From assembly GCF_000582685.1 (NCBI RefSeq), contig NZ_KK073768.1, positions 1,390,865-1,454,864 of the forward strand: 64,000 bases of DNA. The letters run 5' to 3'. Both the position numbers and the translations under genes were made by a program. Below, one piece after another: positions 8,333 to 16,867 of the stretch (positions within the stretch are counted from its first letter, which is position 1; each line of letters opens with the position of its first letter). The notes below the pieces were generated by a model. The model made no database searches. It was not told the origin of the DNA and was given only the letters and a program-made list of their open reading frames with translations. The stretch comes from [Scytonema hofmanni] UTEX 2349 (GTDB lineage: Bacteria > Cyanobacteriota > Cyanobacteriia > Cyanobacteriales > Nostocaceae).

Positions 8333-8659
8333 GAAAGGAAGTCAAGGGGACGTTGTGTAATTAATTCTATCTGACTACTTAGCAAATATGAGGTATGGGG
8401 CATTCAAACCTGATTTTTCCATGCTTTTGAGTGCGATGCCTTGGTTGGGCTACGCCTACGCCATGCAATCACGGTAATTATCAAAAGCTTGTAACAACCA
8501 AATTCTCTTTACACATATAATAACCCATTTGTCAAGTTCGTATTTTCTAGCATAAACAAAATTTAGATGATTTATTTCACAAATATTTACGCAATTAAAA
8601 TAAATAAATGTAAGGTCTTCAATTATTCTTGTAGTTGATATTTTTTGAGGTAGTTAATT
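8333..8659. other. Gene-free stretch upstream of the methyltransferase-like gene
   Basis: Holds GGGCTACGCCTACGCC near 8447, a repeat common in this kind of genome (its complement recurs near 17530), followed by AT-rich sequence that probably carries the promoter of the next gene. No coding region or RNA gene was recognised. Confidence 0.5.
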
Positions 8660-9346
8660 ATGAGTACAGGAACCATAAAACAAAAAATTAAATTTTTTGT
8701 AGAGAATTATTTACCCATAAAATTATTATATGCCATTGGACTAAAGCGCCCGGTAGTTCTTAATAATTTGGGAATCGGATTTTTTCAAGAAACATCTACA
8801 TGGCGTTACGATCCAAAGCGTTGTCCGTGCGATCTATACTTTGTTGAATACATTCAAGAATCAAAAATTAATGGTAAAAATATCTTCCATTTTGGTACAG
8901 GAGAACATCATCTTATCGGCTTAGAAAATCAAAAGCTGACTGAACCAAATGAAATTATGGGAATTACAGCTTCAGCTTTAGAACAGCAGTCATATATAAA
9001 ATTGGTTATTAAAGATAGTTCTCTGAGCAAGTTTTATAAAGTTCTTTTTGGAGATATATACACATTAACGACAAGAAATTTACCAATGTTTGATATTGTG
9101 ACGCTTTTCCATTTAAGTGAATTCTATATACCTGAAAATGCCCCTTTGGTGCATCAAAATGATGAATCGCTAGTTCAGCTATTTTTAGATAAACTTAATC
9201 CCGGAGGACATATTGTTTTCTATACGGGTTCCTTTGCATGGGGTACAGCTAAATCTATTGTCGAATCATTTGTAGAAGCAGGTAAAATTAAAAAATCACA
9301 CGAGTATAAAACTCTGTTATTTTATTCTAAAACAGAGAATTTTTAA
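8660..9346 (+). CDS. Methyltransferase-fold protein, unknown substrate
   Basis: About 228 residues. I do not recognise a specific family. Features that suggest a Rossmann/SAM-methyltransferase fold are NIFHFGTGEHH near residue 75 (position of motif I, glycine-rich loop), FDIVTLFHLSEFY near 147 (motif IV region), and LNPGGHIVFYTGSFAWG near 182 (motif VI, with the usual L-x-P-G-G turn). The glycine loop is only partly canonical, so SAM binding is not certain. The N-terminus (KQKIKFFVENYLPIKLLYAIGLKRP) is helical and basic. The gene is AT-rich and isolated, and is followed by a strong hairpin, which suggests a single-gene transcript. Confidence 0.6.
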   Translation: MSTGTIKQKIKFFVENYLPIKLLYAIGLKRPVVLNNLGIGFFQETSTWRYDPKRCPCDLYFVEYIQESKINGKNIFHFGTGEHHLIGLENQKLTEPNEIMGITASALEQQSYIKLVIKDSSLSKFYKVLFGDIYTLTTRNLPMFDIVTLFHLSEFYIPENAPLVHQNDESLVQLFLDKLNPGGHIVFYTGSFAWGTAKSIVESFVEAGKIKKSHEYKTLLFYSKTENF

Positions 9347-9383
9347 TTTGAACTGAGGTTTTGTCGTGGGTGCCCAGACGACT

Positions 9384-9406
9384 CTCCGGGTGCGAAACAC
9401 CCGGAG
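9384..9406 (+). terminator. Stable hairpin downstream of the methyltransferase-like gene
   Basis: A perfect 9-bp stem CTCCGGGTG / CACCCGGAG with a 5-base loop CGAAA, about 40 bases after the stop codon. The following tract is T-rich but interrupted (CATTTATTTTATTTT). It probably acts as a terminator; it could also be a dispersed hairpin repeat. Confidence 0.5.
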
Positions 9407-9513
9407 TTGGCATTTATTTTATTTTACAAGTAAGGTGCGATACTCTTGCAGAGTCGCTGCGCTTTAGCATCAACGCTCTTAATTGTTAAAAATCGCTGCA
9501 AATCTTATAGATT

Positions 9514-9882
9514 CTAAACGGTTATTTCCGAATTATTTACAGAATCTGTGTTGCTATCCTCTGCTTTTTGAACAACAGTAACCGTTAGTTTTAATCCCAA
9601 AGCATTCAACCAAGTTCCCAAATTATAAATTGCCTCGCTGCCGCGTTGTGATAGCAATTCGTCTAGTTTTTCTAAATGCAGTTTTGCTTGTTCTGGTGTC
9701 ATATTCTGTTCACCAAGCGCTTCAGCAACATGGCTGAGTGCCATTTTCAACAGTTCCGGTTCTGGATCTTCTTCCTCTAATGTCGCTGTTATGTAAGCAG
9801 CTGCTAATTCAGGTTCTTTTCTAAGAGATTCAATTAAGTAGTTATAGTAACTATCACTAGTTGGCATTTTCACTTCTTTCAT
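9514..9882 (-). CDS. Antitoxin of a HigBA-type toxin-antitoxin pair
   Basis: About 122 residues from ATG 9882. The sequence SYYNYLIESLRKEPELAAAYITATLEEEDPEPELLKMALSH has the layout of the addiction-module antidote family (COG3636-like), followed by a C-terminal helical region EKLDELLSQRGSEAIYNLGTWLNALGLKL that should be a divergent HTH. Such proteins bind and neutralise the partner toxin and repress their own promoter. The start overlaps the end of the toxin gene by 26 bases, implying translational coupling. The toxin-first order is typical of HigBA. Confidence 0.82.
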   Translation of the reverse strand: MKEVKMPTSDSYYNYLIESLRKEPELAAAYITATLEEEDPEPELLKMALSHVAEALGEQNMTPEQAKLHLEKLDELLSQRGSEAIYNLGTWLNALGLKLTVTVVQKAEDSNTDSVNNSEITV

Positions 9883-10198
9883 AATTTGCCCAATATTCCT
9901 TAGCCTTCTGAATATCTTGCTCTTGGGTACTTTTATCTCCACCACATAGCAGAAGCACAATTGTAAGTCCTCGGAATCCAAAATAGATGCGATAACCGGA
10001 ACCATATTTAATTCTTAATTCACAAACTCCTTCACCTACTGAACGATAGTCTCCTAAATTTCCAGCAGTGACTCGGTTCAGCCTAGATATAATTTTAGCT
10101 TTAGCATTGGTATCTCGCAGCGAATCAAACCATTCAGCAAAAGGAACTTTACCTTCTTGCGTCACATAACGCTGAATATCTCTTGGTTGTGCTTCCAT
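9857..10198 (-). CDS. RelE/ParE-superfamily toxin (HigB / phage Gp49-like)
   Basis: 113 residues. The N-terminal IQRYVTQEGKVPFAEWFDSLRD, the central RLNRVTAGNLGDYRSVGEGVCELRI and the C-terminal YRIYFGFRGLTIVLLLCGGDKSTQEQDIQKAKEYW are the standard blocks of the addiction-module killer protein family, which has a RelE-like ribonuclease fold acting on ribosome-associated mRNA. The gene appears intact. It precedes and overlaps its antitoxin gene. ATG 10198 is the natural start and lies right at the junction with the duplicated segment. Confidence 0.88.
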   Translation of the reverse strand: MEAQPRDIQRYVTQEGKVPFAEWFDSLRDTNAKAKIISRLNRVTAGNLGDYRSVGEGVCELRIKYGSGYRIYFGFRGLTIVLLLCGGDKSTQEQDIQKAKEYWANYERSENAN

Positions 10199-10297
10199 TA
10201 TTTTATTTTACAGGCAAGGTGCGATACTCTTGCAGAGTCGCTGCGCGATCGCATCAACGCTCTTAATTGTTAAAAATCGCTGCAAATCTTATAGTTC

Positions 10298-10639
10298 CTA
10301 AACGGTTATTTCCGAGTTATTTACAGAATCTGTGTTGCTATCCTGTACTTTTTGGGCAACAGCAACAGTTAGTTTTAATCCCAAAGCATTTAACCAAGTT
10401 CCCAAATTATAAATTGCCTCGCTGCCGGTTTGTGATAGCAATTCGTCTAGTTTTTCTAAATGCACTTTTGCTTGTTCTGGTGTCATACTTTGTTCACCAA
10501 GCGCTTCAGCAACATTGCTGAGTGCCATTTTCAACAGTTCCGGTTCTGGATCTTCTTCCTCTAAAATAGCCTCAATATAACCACCAGCATAACTTGGGTC
10601 TTTGAGATGCGAAATTAAGTAAGGATATAGCTTCACCAC
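10298..10639 (-). CDS. Orphan duplicated antitoxin
   Basis: About 113 residues, starting at one of two adjacent GTG codons (10639/10636). The last 90 residues are almost identical to the neighbouring antitoxin (EEEDPEPELLKMALSNVAEALG onward). The N-terminus differs (YLISHLKDPSYAGGYIEAI) but fits the family, so the protein may be complete. No toxin gene precedes it; the upstream position is taken by a Ser/Thr kinase gene whose last 68 bases overlap it in another frame. It might act as an extra antitoxin, protecting against toxin or loss of the first copy (inference). Confidence 0.7.
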   Translation of the reverse strand: MVKLYPYLISHLKDPSYAGGYIEAILEEEDPEPELLKMALSNVAEALGEQSMTPEQAKVHLEKLDELLSQTGSEAIYNLGTWLNALGLKLTVAVAQKVQDSNTDSVNNSEITV

Positions 10640-11819
10640 TTGTTACCAGTCTCGCGAAATGTTCGCAATTCCATCCCAAAACGCCATAATCCCAGTCTTC
10701 AAAAAGCTGATAAGCAATTAAACATCTATCAAGAACATCTTTCCTAGGTAGTAATTTTATATGTCTTGCTTTCTTAGCCTTGCGTGGAATTGGAAACACC
10801 GCAAATCCGTTTGCGCCAAAGTTAAAGCAGTGGGTATCAGATATAGTTATGTGATAGTGTAAGGTTGAATCTTTAGGATGTTCTCTATGATGAATGAGTA
10901 ATCCCGCATTTGAACTGTTGTAGTCTACATGAGCATAAAATGCATTAATAGCTTTCTCGATTTCTTGAGAACTAACTATGTTGACAGCAGGTAGATTAAC
11001 ATTAGTATTTTGAACGTTTAAAAGTGATAACCACTCCTCTATCGACTGAGGGCGATTTTCTGGCTTTATTTCCATTCCTTTAATAATCGCTTGATTCACC
11101 TTTTCACTAATACTAGAATTAATCTCTTTTGGTTCCACCAACGGTGTACCAATAGCCCTAACTGGAGACATTGTTGGTACTTCTCCTGTTAAAATTGCAT
11201 ACAAAGTTGCCGCTAAAGCATAAACATCACTATAAGCACCTCTTTTTGCTCTTTTGTCATATTGCTCAATTGGTGCAAAACCATCCGCTAACATTTGCGT
11301 ATGCGTCTTTGTCAAATTCTGGGTAAAATCCCGCGCAATGCCAAAGTCAATTAAAACAGCTTGCGAATTACCAGAACGCAACATGATATTTTGTGGTTTG
11401 ATATCTCTATGCAAGAAGCCGTTATTATGAACTACAATTAGCGCTTCACCAATCTGCTGAATGTAGCGTAATGCTTGTACTTCAGATAAAGCACCTTGAT
11501 TCTCAACTAGATTTGCTAAATCTTCCCCATCAATATATTCCATCACCATGCACCACAACGCACCCTCTTGGATGACTTCATCAATCCGCACGATATGGGG
11601 ATGAGTGCATTTTGCTAATTTTATTGCTTCATTCAAAAAATCTTGCTGAAATTTAGCAAAATCTGGACGACGTTGCACAGTATCATTTAAAGTCTTGATC
11701 GCAACGTAGTGCTTATTATTATCTGTAGCGCGATAAGTTATACCAAAGCCACCTTCACCTAATTCTTTATCAATTGTGTATTTACCGCTCTGCAACTGAT
11801 TTCCTGATTCCCAAACCAT
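10572..11819 (-). CDS. Hanks-type serine/threonine protein kinase with LRAT-like C-terminal domain
   Basis: About 415 residues from ATG 11819. The kinase domain (residues 5-270) has every key element: LGEGGFGITY loop, VAIK lysine, HRDIKPQN catalytic loop, DFGIAR metal site, and APIEQY / SDVYALAATLY. The C-terminal domain (about 290-400) contains AFYAHVDYNSSNAGLLIHH and WNCEHFARLVTSG; the N-C-E-H-F box is characteristic of LRAT / NlpC-P60-like acyltransferase domains. The final roughly 20 residues (LLNFASQRPKLCWWLY) are encoded inside the orphan antitoxin gene in another frame, so the native C-terminus seems to have been lost and replaced. The acyltransferase partner and kinase targets are unknown. 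Confidence 0.85.
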   Translation of the reverse strand: MVWESGNQLQSGKYTIDKELGEGGFGITYRATDNNKHYVAIKTLNDTVQRRPDFAKFQQDFLNEAIKLAKCTHPHIVRIDEVIQEGALWCMVMEYIDGEDLANLVENQGALSEVQALRYIQQIGEALIVVHNNGFLHRDIKPQNIMLRSGNSQAVLIDFGIARDFTQNLTKTHTQMLADGFAPIEQYDKRAKRGAYSDVYALAATLYAILTGEVPTMSPVRAIGTPLVEPKEINSSISEKVNQAIIKGMEIKPENRPQSIEEWLSLLNVQNTNVNLPAVNIVSSQEIEKAINAFYAHVDYNSSNAGLLIHHREHPKDSTLHYHITISDTHCFNFGANGFAVFPIPRKAKKARHIKLLPRKDVLDRCLIAYQLFEDWDYGVLGWNCEHFARLVTSGEAISLLNFASQRPKLCWWLY

Positions 11820-11914
11820 TACTGACAATGCCAAAATATTGGTGTCAATTATGGCACAAGTCTGAAAAGTAGCTGCGATCGCATCTACGCACCACTACAA
11901 CTACATTTTTCTTT

Positions 11915-12127
11915 CTACTCTTCAACTACTTCAAACAAGTCTTCCAACAAAACATTAAACGTCTGAGCCAACTTTTTTAAGGCAGTAAGGTCAACAGTTG
12001 CCCTTTCCGGAAGGCGTGCATAAGTTTTAATCGTACTGTATGGCACCCCTGAGCGCTCGGAAAGTTCCTTAATCGTCCAGCCTTCTTTGTCAGCAAATTC
12101 TTTAATTCTTAATCTTACTACGCCCAT
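11915..12127 (-). CDS. Small XRE-family HTH regulator
   Basis: About 70 residues from ATG 12127 (MGVVRLRIKEFADKEGW). One helix-turn-helix of the Cro/CI (XRE) type covers most of it: WTIKELSERSGVPYSTIKTYAR is the HTH, followed by LTALKKLAQTFNVLLEDLFE. Comparable single-domain proteins are transcriptional regulators of small accessory operons. It is divergent from the gene at 12267, with 139 bases between, and probably controls one or both directions (inference). A longer frame reaches 12196 but would begin in HIP1-containing intergenic DNA. Confidence 0.8.
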   Translation of the reverse strand: MGVVRLRIKEFADKEGWTIKELSERSGVPYSTIKTYARLPERATVDLTALKKLAQTFNVLLEDLFEVVEE

Positions 12128-12227
12128 GCTTGACAAAAGGCTAACTCTAGTCTTTAATATTTTTAATGCTTCAAAGCGATCGCCCGGGTTTCGCATTCCA
12201 AGTGCGATCGCCTATAAACCGAAAAAC

Positions 12228-12265
12228 CCAATAAGGAGTTTTACTAACCCAATAAGGAGTTCTAC
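12228..12265 (+). promoter_or_regulatory. Tandemly duplicated leader with two Shine-Dalgarno sequences
   Basis: ACCCAATAAGGAGTT occurs twice in direct tandem, 19 bases apart, just before ATG 12267. Each copy contains AAGGAG. Only the second is correctly placed (8 bases before the ATG). It may be an accidental duplication or a means of raising ribosome loading. Confidence 0.65.
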
Positions 12266-12266
12266 T

Positions 12267-12713
12267 ATGATGATAACACCGCAGTCTGAATCAGAGCCAA
12301 TTAATCCATTAGCAAGATTTGTCACCCCAGAGGCGATCGCCTTACTCTTAAATATCAAAGTCGAGCAAATCAAAGATATTCGCTTGTGGCGGCATGTAAT
12401 TCTGGTAATAGCCCAAGGAAAGACACGGTTTGTCAGTTACGCCGACTTCCCACCGATTATAGAAGCCGAAGCGCCAAAAACTCAAGATTTTCTCTGTTGG
12501 CGCAAGCGATGGAAGAAAAGTGAAACGAAAAAAGCACCCGGTTTTTGGTTTAAATTCTATCAGCAGAAATTCATGCAAGCTGTTTCTGTTGCTCAACTTC
12601 ACACTTGGGGGCAATTGATACGCTTAATCAAATTTGCTCTTTCTCCAACACATATAGAGTCCTTACGGAGTGATTATCTCCAAGTTAAACAAACACTTGT
12701 GCCTGTTTCATAA
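12267..12713 (+). CDS. Conserved cyanobacterial hypothetical protein
   Basis: About 148 residues from ATG 12267 (a second ATG follows directly). The N-terminal half, NPLARFVTPEAIALLLNIKVEQIKDIRLWRHVILVIAQGKTRFVSYADFPPII, looks like a small alpha/beta domain. The C-terminal half is basic (WRKRWKKSETKKAPGFWFKFYQQKF), suggesting nucleic acid or membrane contact. I do not recognise a family. A good ribosome-binding site (AAGGAGT) supports the start. It is divergent from the XRE regulator. Confidence 0.7.
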   Translation: MMITPQSESEPINPLARFVTPEAIALLLNIKVEQIKDIRLWRHVILVIAQGKTRFVSYADFPPIIEAEAPKTQDFLCWRKRWKKSETKKAPGFWFKFYQQKFMQAVSVAQLHTWGQLIRLIKFALSPTHIESLRSDYLQVKQTLVPVS

Positions 12714-13019
12714 TCAGCTTGGCATTCTAACCGCTTCACAGACAAGATTAACTAATTTTAGAACGTATTTTAAAGTAACAATAAATACACATAACCGCCA
12801 GAAAGAAAGCACAAACTTGACTTCAACCCAAAATTAAATTTTAAATTGCTTCATGGCGTTTCGTTGCAAAAAAGCGGCGCAATTGTGACGTTTAAGCTAG
12901 AATTGTTAAAGGTTCTTTACAGAATTTGCATAAAATTCCTAATTCTGTTAGTTCAGATCAGTATTTATTACAAGTAAGTCTGAAAAATTTCCTCTATAGT
13001 TCACAGAACTCCCTCTTTT
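12714..13019. other. Intergenic region upstream of typA
   Basis: 306 bases, AT-rich, without palindromic repeats or a recognisable gene. It probably contains the typA promoter and leader. No SD-like sequence is obvious right before ATG 13020 (the upstream text is CTCCCTCTTTT). Confidence 0.5.
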
Positions 13020-14810
13020 ATGACGCTCCCAATCCGTAACGTCGCCATCATTGCCCACGTAGATCACGGCAAAACAACCCTCGTTGATGCACTCCTCAAA
13101 CAATCCGGCATTTTCCGCGAAGGCGAAGACGTTCCGGATTGCGTTATGGACTCTAACGCTCTCGAAAGAGAGCGAGGTATCACTATTCTTTCTAAAAATA
13201 CAGCGGTACAGTACAAAGGCACGCTGATCAACATTGTTGACACTCCGGGACACGCTGACTTTGGTGGTGAAGTCGAACGCGTACTCGGTATGGTTGACGG
13301 GTGTCTTTTGATTGTCGATGCCAACGAAGGTCCTATGCCCCAAACGCGCTTCGTACTCAAAAAAGCTTTGGAAAAAGGTCTTCGTCCCATCGTTGTGATC
13401 AACAAAATTGATCGTGGTCAAACTGACCCCCACGTTGCTGTTGATAAAGTATTGGATCTGTTCTTGGAATTAGGGGCAGATGAAGACCAGTGTGATTTTA
13501 CCTATCTGTTTGCTTCCGGTATGGCAGGTTTCGCCAAGGAAAGTTTGGAAGCAGAATCGGTAGACATGCAACCTTTATTTAATGCGATTCTGCAACATGT
13601 TCCACCACCAGTCGGAGATCCTGCCAAGCCTTTACAATTGCAAGTCACAACCCTAGATTATTCAGAATATCTGGGACGGATTGTCATTGGCAGAATTCAC
13701 AATGGTACCATCCGCCAAGGTCAGCAAGCCGCTTTAATTACAGAAGATGGCACTATTGTCAAGGGTAAAATTACCAAGTTGATGGGCTTTGAAGGGCTGA
13801 AGCGGGTAGACATGGAAGAAGCAACCGCAGGTTATATAGTCGCGGTGGCTGGTTTCGCTGATGCTTATATTGGGGAAACGATTACTGACCCGAACGATCC
13901 GCAAGCATTGCCACTAATTAAGGTGGATGAACCAACTTTGCAAATGACCTTTTGGGTGAATGATTCGCCTTTTGCTGGTCAAGAAGGAAAATTGGTGACA
14001 TCTCGACAAATACGCGATCGCCTATTCCGCGAATTAGAAACTAACGTTGCTTTGCGTGTCGAAGAAACAGATTCCCCTGATAAATTCCTAGTTTCCGGTC
14101 GTGGTGAACTTCACCTGGGCATCTTAATCGAAACCATGCGTCGTGAAGGTTTTGAATTTCAAGTATCCCAGCCACAAGTAATTTACCGCGAAGTCAACGG
14201 TCATCCTTGCGAACCTTACGAACTCCTAGTACTGGACATTCCCGTAGATGCAGTTGGTAGCTGTATCGAACGATTAGGACAACGCAAAGGCGAAATGCAA
14301 GATATGCAACCTGGTGGAAATGACCGGAGTCAGTTAGAATTTGTCATTCCTGCCCGTGGTTTGATTGGTTTCCGGGGTGAATTCATGCGGATGACTCGTG
14401 GTGAAGGCATCATGAACCACAGTTTCCTAGACTACCGTCAACTCAGTGGCGATATTGAGGCACGCAACAAAGGCGTTTTAATCTCCTTTGAAGAAGGCGT
14501 TTCTACCTTCTACGCCATGAAGAATGCCGAAGATAGAGGAGCATTTTTTATCACTCCCGGTACCAAAGTTTACAGAGGCATGATTGTCGGAGAAAACAAT
14601 CGTCCCCAAGACTTGGAATTAAACATCTGTAAAACAAAGCAACTTACCAACCACCGCGCTGCCGGCGGTGACGAATTAGTGCAGTTGCAAGCACCAGTTG
14701 ACATGAGTCTTGAACGTGCTTTAGAGTACATCGGACCCGATGAATTAGTGGAAGTTACACCCCAATCGATTCGTCTGCGGAAGATGTCGAAGAAGTTGGC
14801 GAAACGCTAA
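13020..14810 (+). CDS. typA: Ribosome-associated translational GTPase TypA/BipA
   Basis: Elongation-factor-like GTPase that binds the 70S ribosome and supports assembly and growth under stress. The 596 residues are full length. The GTPase domain has AHVDHGKTT (G1, near residue 12), RERGITI (G2), DTPGHADF (G3) and NKID (G4, near 128). These are followed by an EF-Tu-like beta-barrel (residues 200-290), EF-G-like domains III and V, and the BipA-specific C-terminal domain (RGEGIMNHSFLDY, then the basic tail RLRKMSKKLAKR). It stands alone and is followed by a clear intrinsic terminator. Confidence 0.96.
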   Translation: MTLPIRNVAIIAHVDHGKTTLVDALLKQSGIFREGEDVPDCVMDSNALERERGITILSKNTAVQYKGTLINIVDTPGHADFGGEVERVLGMVDGCLLIVDANEGPMPQTRFVLKKALEKGLRPIVVINKIDRGQTDPHVAVDKVLDLFLELGADEDQCDFTYLFASGMAGFAKESLEAESVDMQPLFNAILQHVPPPVGDPAKPLQLQVTTLDYSEYLGRIVIGRIHNGTIRQGQQAALITEDGTIVKGKITKLMGFEGLKRVDMEEATAGYIVAVAGFADAYIGETITDPNDPQALPLIKVDEPTLQMTFWVNDSPFAGQEGKLVTSRQIRDRLFRELETNVALRVEETDSPDKFLVSGRGELHLGILIETMRREGFEFQVSQPQVIYREVNGHPCEPYELLVLDIPVDAVGSCIERLGQRKGEMQDMQPGGNDRSQLEFVIPARGLIGFRGEFMRMTRGEGIMNHSFLDYRQLSGDIEARNKGVLISFEEGVSTFYAMKNAEDRGAFFITPGTKVYRGMIVGENNRPQDLELNICKTKQLTNHRAAGGDELVQLQAPVDMSLERALEYIGPDELVEVTPQSIRLRKMSKKLAKR

Positions 14811-14834
14811 GTTTAGTTACTTGATTGATTTAGA

Positions 14835-14862
14835 AAGCCCGCATCAGCGGGCTTTTTGTTTT
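14835..14862 (+). terminator. Rho-independent terminator of typA
   Basis: An 8-bp stem AAGCCCGC / GCGGGCTT with a 4-base loop ATCA, then TTTGTTTT, starting about 25 bases after the typA stop codon. Confidence 0.88.
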
Positions 14863-14949
14863 ACTATCTATGGAATATGACGATCAAGTAGCTGTAAGCC
14901 TTTGATTGAGGTGCGATTACTAGAGTCAAGCCCTGCTAAGTTATGTTTT

Positions 14950-16650
14950 TTAGCTGTTCTGATTCACTAATTTATTCCATAACTTAGAAAATGAATCAAC
15001 ACGGTCACGCGCAATGAGTTTTTTATGAGAAGTAATTACTTTGTTTGCTAGAAGACTACGTAGAAGATTTGGAGCTTTGAAAGTTCCTTTAAAGTCAAAG
15101 TTTTCCGCACCTGCTTCCTTAAATTCTGCATTGAGATCGATAACTATATCTCCCATAATGATGTGGATACATTTAAGAAGATTTGCCTTCTCGCTAGGAT
15201 TTTTGTAAAAATTTTCAGGCTTTTTGCAAAAAGCTTTTCCAACTTCATCTTCTGATAAAACCTCTGAAAGAAGGTAAAGAAGAAAAAACTTAGTTATTTG
15301 ATAACCACCAAATAGTGGAGGTTCAATTTTTACCAATTCTTGTTCTATTTCTTTATATAAATCAAATAAAACTACAATTCTTCCTCCAGTTACTTCTGGT
15401 CGAGCAAAAATCTCATGGTGTAAATCATCAAAAATCTTACTATATCTTTGAACATCTGAAGGTCGCTTCAAGTCAAATGCAAGTAGGATCTGCCCAGCAA
15501 GTGTATTTTCTATAGCTATACGTTGACCAGGCGTATCTCCGCGCTTAATTTCATAGAAATAGTCTGGATATTTTTGATCAATTTCTTGTTGAAGTCTGAC
15601 TTGGGTTTGTGTGTTTGACCGAAAATCTCGCGCTTGGATACCATTTTGATTATTGCTGTTATGAGTAATTCTAGATATAAGACTTGACTGTGTAGAATTT
15701 ACTTGAATAATTCGAGTCAATATTCTTAGATCCTTGGATACTTTACCTCTATTTTCATAAAGGCTAGATACTGTTTGACAACCATTAACTACTGAGTATC
15801 CCTGTATCTTTACTTTATCTTCCTCTGACGTATCAAGGCTGTCGCAAATAATAGTTATTCCATTATGGTAAAGTAGAAAGTTAATATGTTCTGAAGGTTC
15901 AGAGATGCTTTTAGTAATATCTTTGTTAACCTTTGTCTTTCCTAAACCTTTCCTCAAGTTCAAATCGAAAAGTTGCTGATTTTCAATGCCTTCCATCTGT
16001 ACCAAATCCACTGCCGACACTGGAGCAATTACTACTTTTGCAGTATTGGCAACATTATACTCAGTATAGTCAAAGCCAAAAACATCAAAGGCAATCTCGG
16101 ATGTTGCTGGAATTGCTTTCTCGCTTTGCACATACATCTGAGAAATTAAAGACTTATCCCATACCTCCAACTTAAGTGTTTGTGAGGTCGCTTGAAGAAA
16201 ACTTTCAGCATTTGAATCCTTGTTTGCATTAGTCACAAAAATGCCATGAATTGTATATCTTGAAGAGATAAAAATATCTCTGTACTCTATGAGCAAATTT
16301 TTAAGTTGAGTATTTCCAGTTGTTGAAATCATCGAATCTATGCCTTCAGCCGTTTCTAGCTGCTTCAAGCTTCCTACAAATTCCTTAAGCTGCGTGTCTC
16401 CCAAAGTTTTATTAGAATTTTGAACGGTTTTGGATTGAAAAATATCTATACATTCTTCATTCTCATTAATATAAATTCCATCAATACCCTTATCTCCACG
16501 TCCGTCACAAACTATATTCTGAACTTCAATACTGTCTAATCTGTAGATATTCACTAAAAACCAACTTAAGAACGCACTAGCTTCTTCACGTCCTAGAATC
16601 TTATAAGGCTGGATAATTTGGACAAGATTGGTGTAATCAAGATTAAGCAT
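14950..16650 (-). CDS. AIPR-family protein (abortive-infection phage-resistance type)
   Basis: 566 residues, AT-rich gene. The central region shows the AIPR (PF10592-like) blocks: NLRKGLGKTKVNKDI near residue 232, NFLLYHNGITIICD near 257, YSVVNGCQTVSSLYE near 284, then RITHNSNNQNGIQARDFRSN near 328. The N-terminal roughly 150 residues contain GDKGIDGIYINENEECIDIFQSK, which resembles a PD-(D/E)XK nuclease core (D, then acidic residue, then Q-x-K). AIPR proteins are linked to abortive phage infection and restriction-like defence. ATG 16650 is the start. It is flanked by typA and a Uma2 gene, with no partner gene recognised in an operon. The role in defence is inferred from family only. Confidence 0.82.
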   Translation of the reverse strand: MLNLDYTNLVQIIQPYKILGREEASAFLSWFLVNIYRLDSIEVQNIVCDGRGDKGIDGIYINENEECIDIFQSKTVQNSNKTLGDTQLKEFVGSLKQLETAEGIDSMISTTGNTQLKNLLIEYRDIFISSRYTIHGIFVTNANKDSNAESFLQATSQTLKLEVWDKSLISQMYVQSEKAIPATSEIAFDVFGFDYTEYNVANTAKVVIAPVSAVDLVQMEGIENQQLFDLNLRKGLGKTKVNKDITKSISEPSEHINFLLYHNGITIICDSLDTSEEDKVKIQGYSVVNGCQTVSSLYENRGKVSKDLRILTRIIQVNSTQSSLISRITHNSNNQNGIQARDFRSNTQTQVRLQQEIDQKYPDYFYEIKRGDTPGQRIAIENTLAGQILLAFDLKRPSDVQRYSKIFDDLHHEIFARPEVTGGRIVVLFDLYKEIEQELVKIEPPLFGGYQITKFFLLYLLSEVLSEDEVGKAFCKKPENFYKNPSEKANLLKCIHIIMGDIVIDLNAEFKEAGAENFDFKGTFKAPNLLRSLLANKVITSHKKLIARDRVDSFSKLWNKLVNQNS

Positions 16651-16867
16651 AGATTCGGGTAGAAAGGCTAAATTCTCTTATGATATACGACGTAAGCTTG
16701 AAGGGCAGTTGAGTAGTGATCAGTAGAAAGCGATCGCTCAAGACTAGTTAAGGCTTCAGCCTATACTAAAAAGGGAAGACCAGAACAATCTTGATCTCAA
16801 AATACCAGTCGTTTCAACAGATGACCCAATGAAAGCTTGTAACTGAATGTAAATTAAAAACCTAATT

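Larger units (their letters stand above)
9415..10563. repeat. Direct duplication flanking the toxin gene
   Basis: The segments 9415-9781 and 10198-10563 are near-identical direct copies (about 365 bp each). Each holds the noncoding tail (AGGTGCGATACTCTTGCAGA) and the C-terminal two-thirds of an antitoxin gene. The toxin gene lies between them. This is a recent local duplication and could recombine to delete the toxin. Confidence 0.9.

Noticed and set aside
8206..8403. 65-codon minus-strand frame over the first MITE copy
   Set aside because: Mostly encoded by the MITE; no start signal and no similarity to a protein family.
12948..13433. 161-codon minus-strand frame opposite the start of typA
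   Set aside because: Antisense shadow of the typA GTPase domain.
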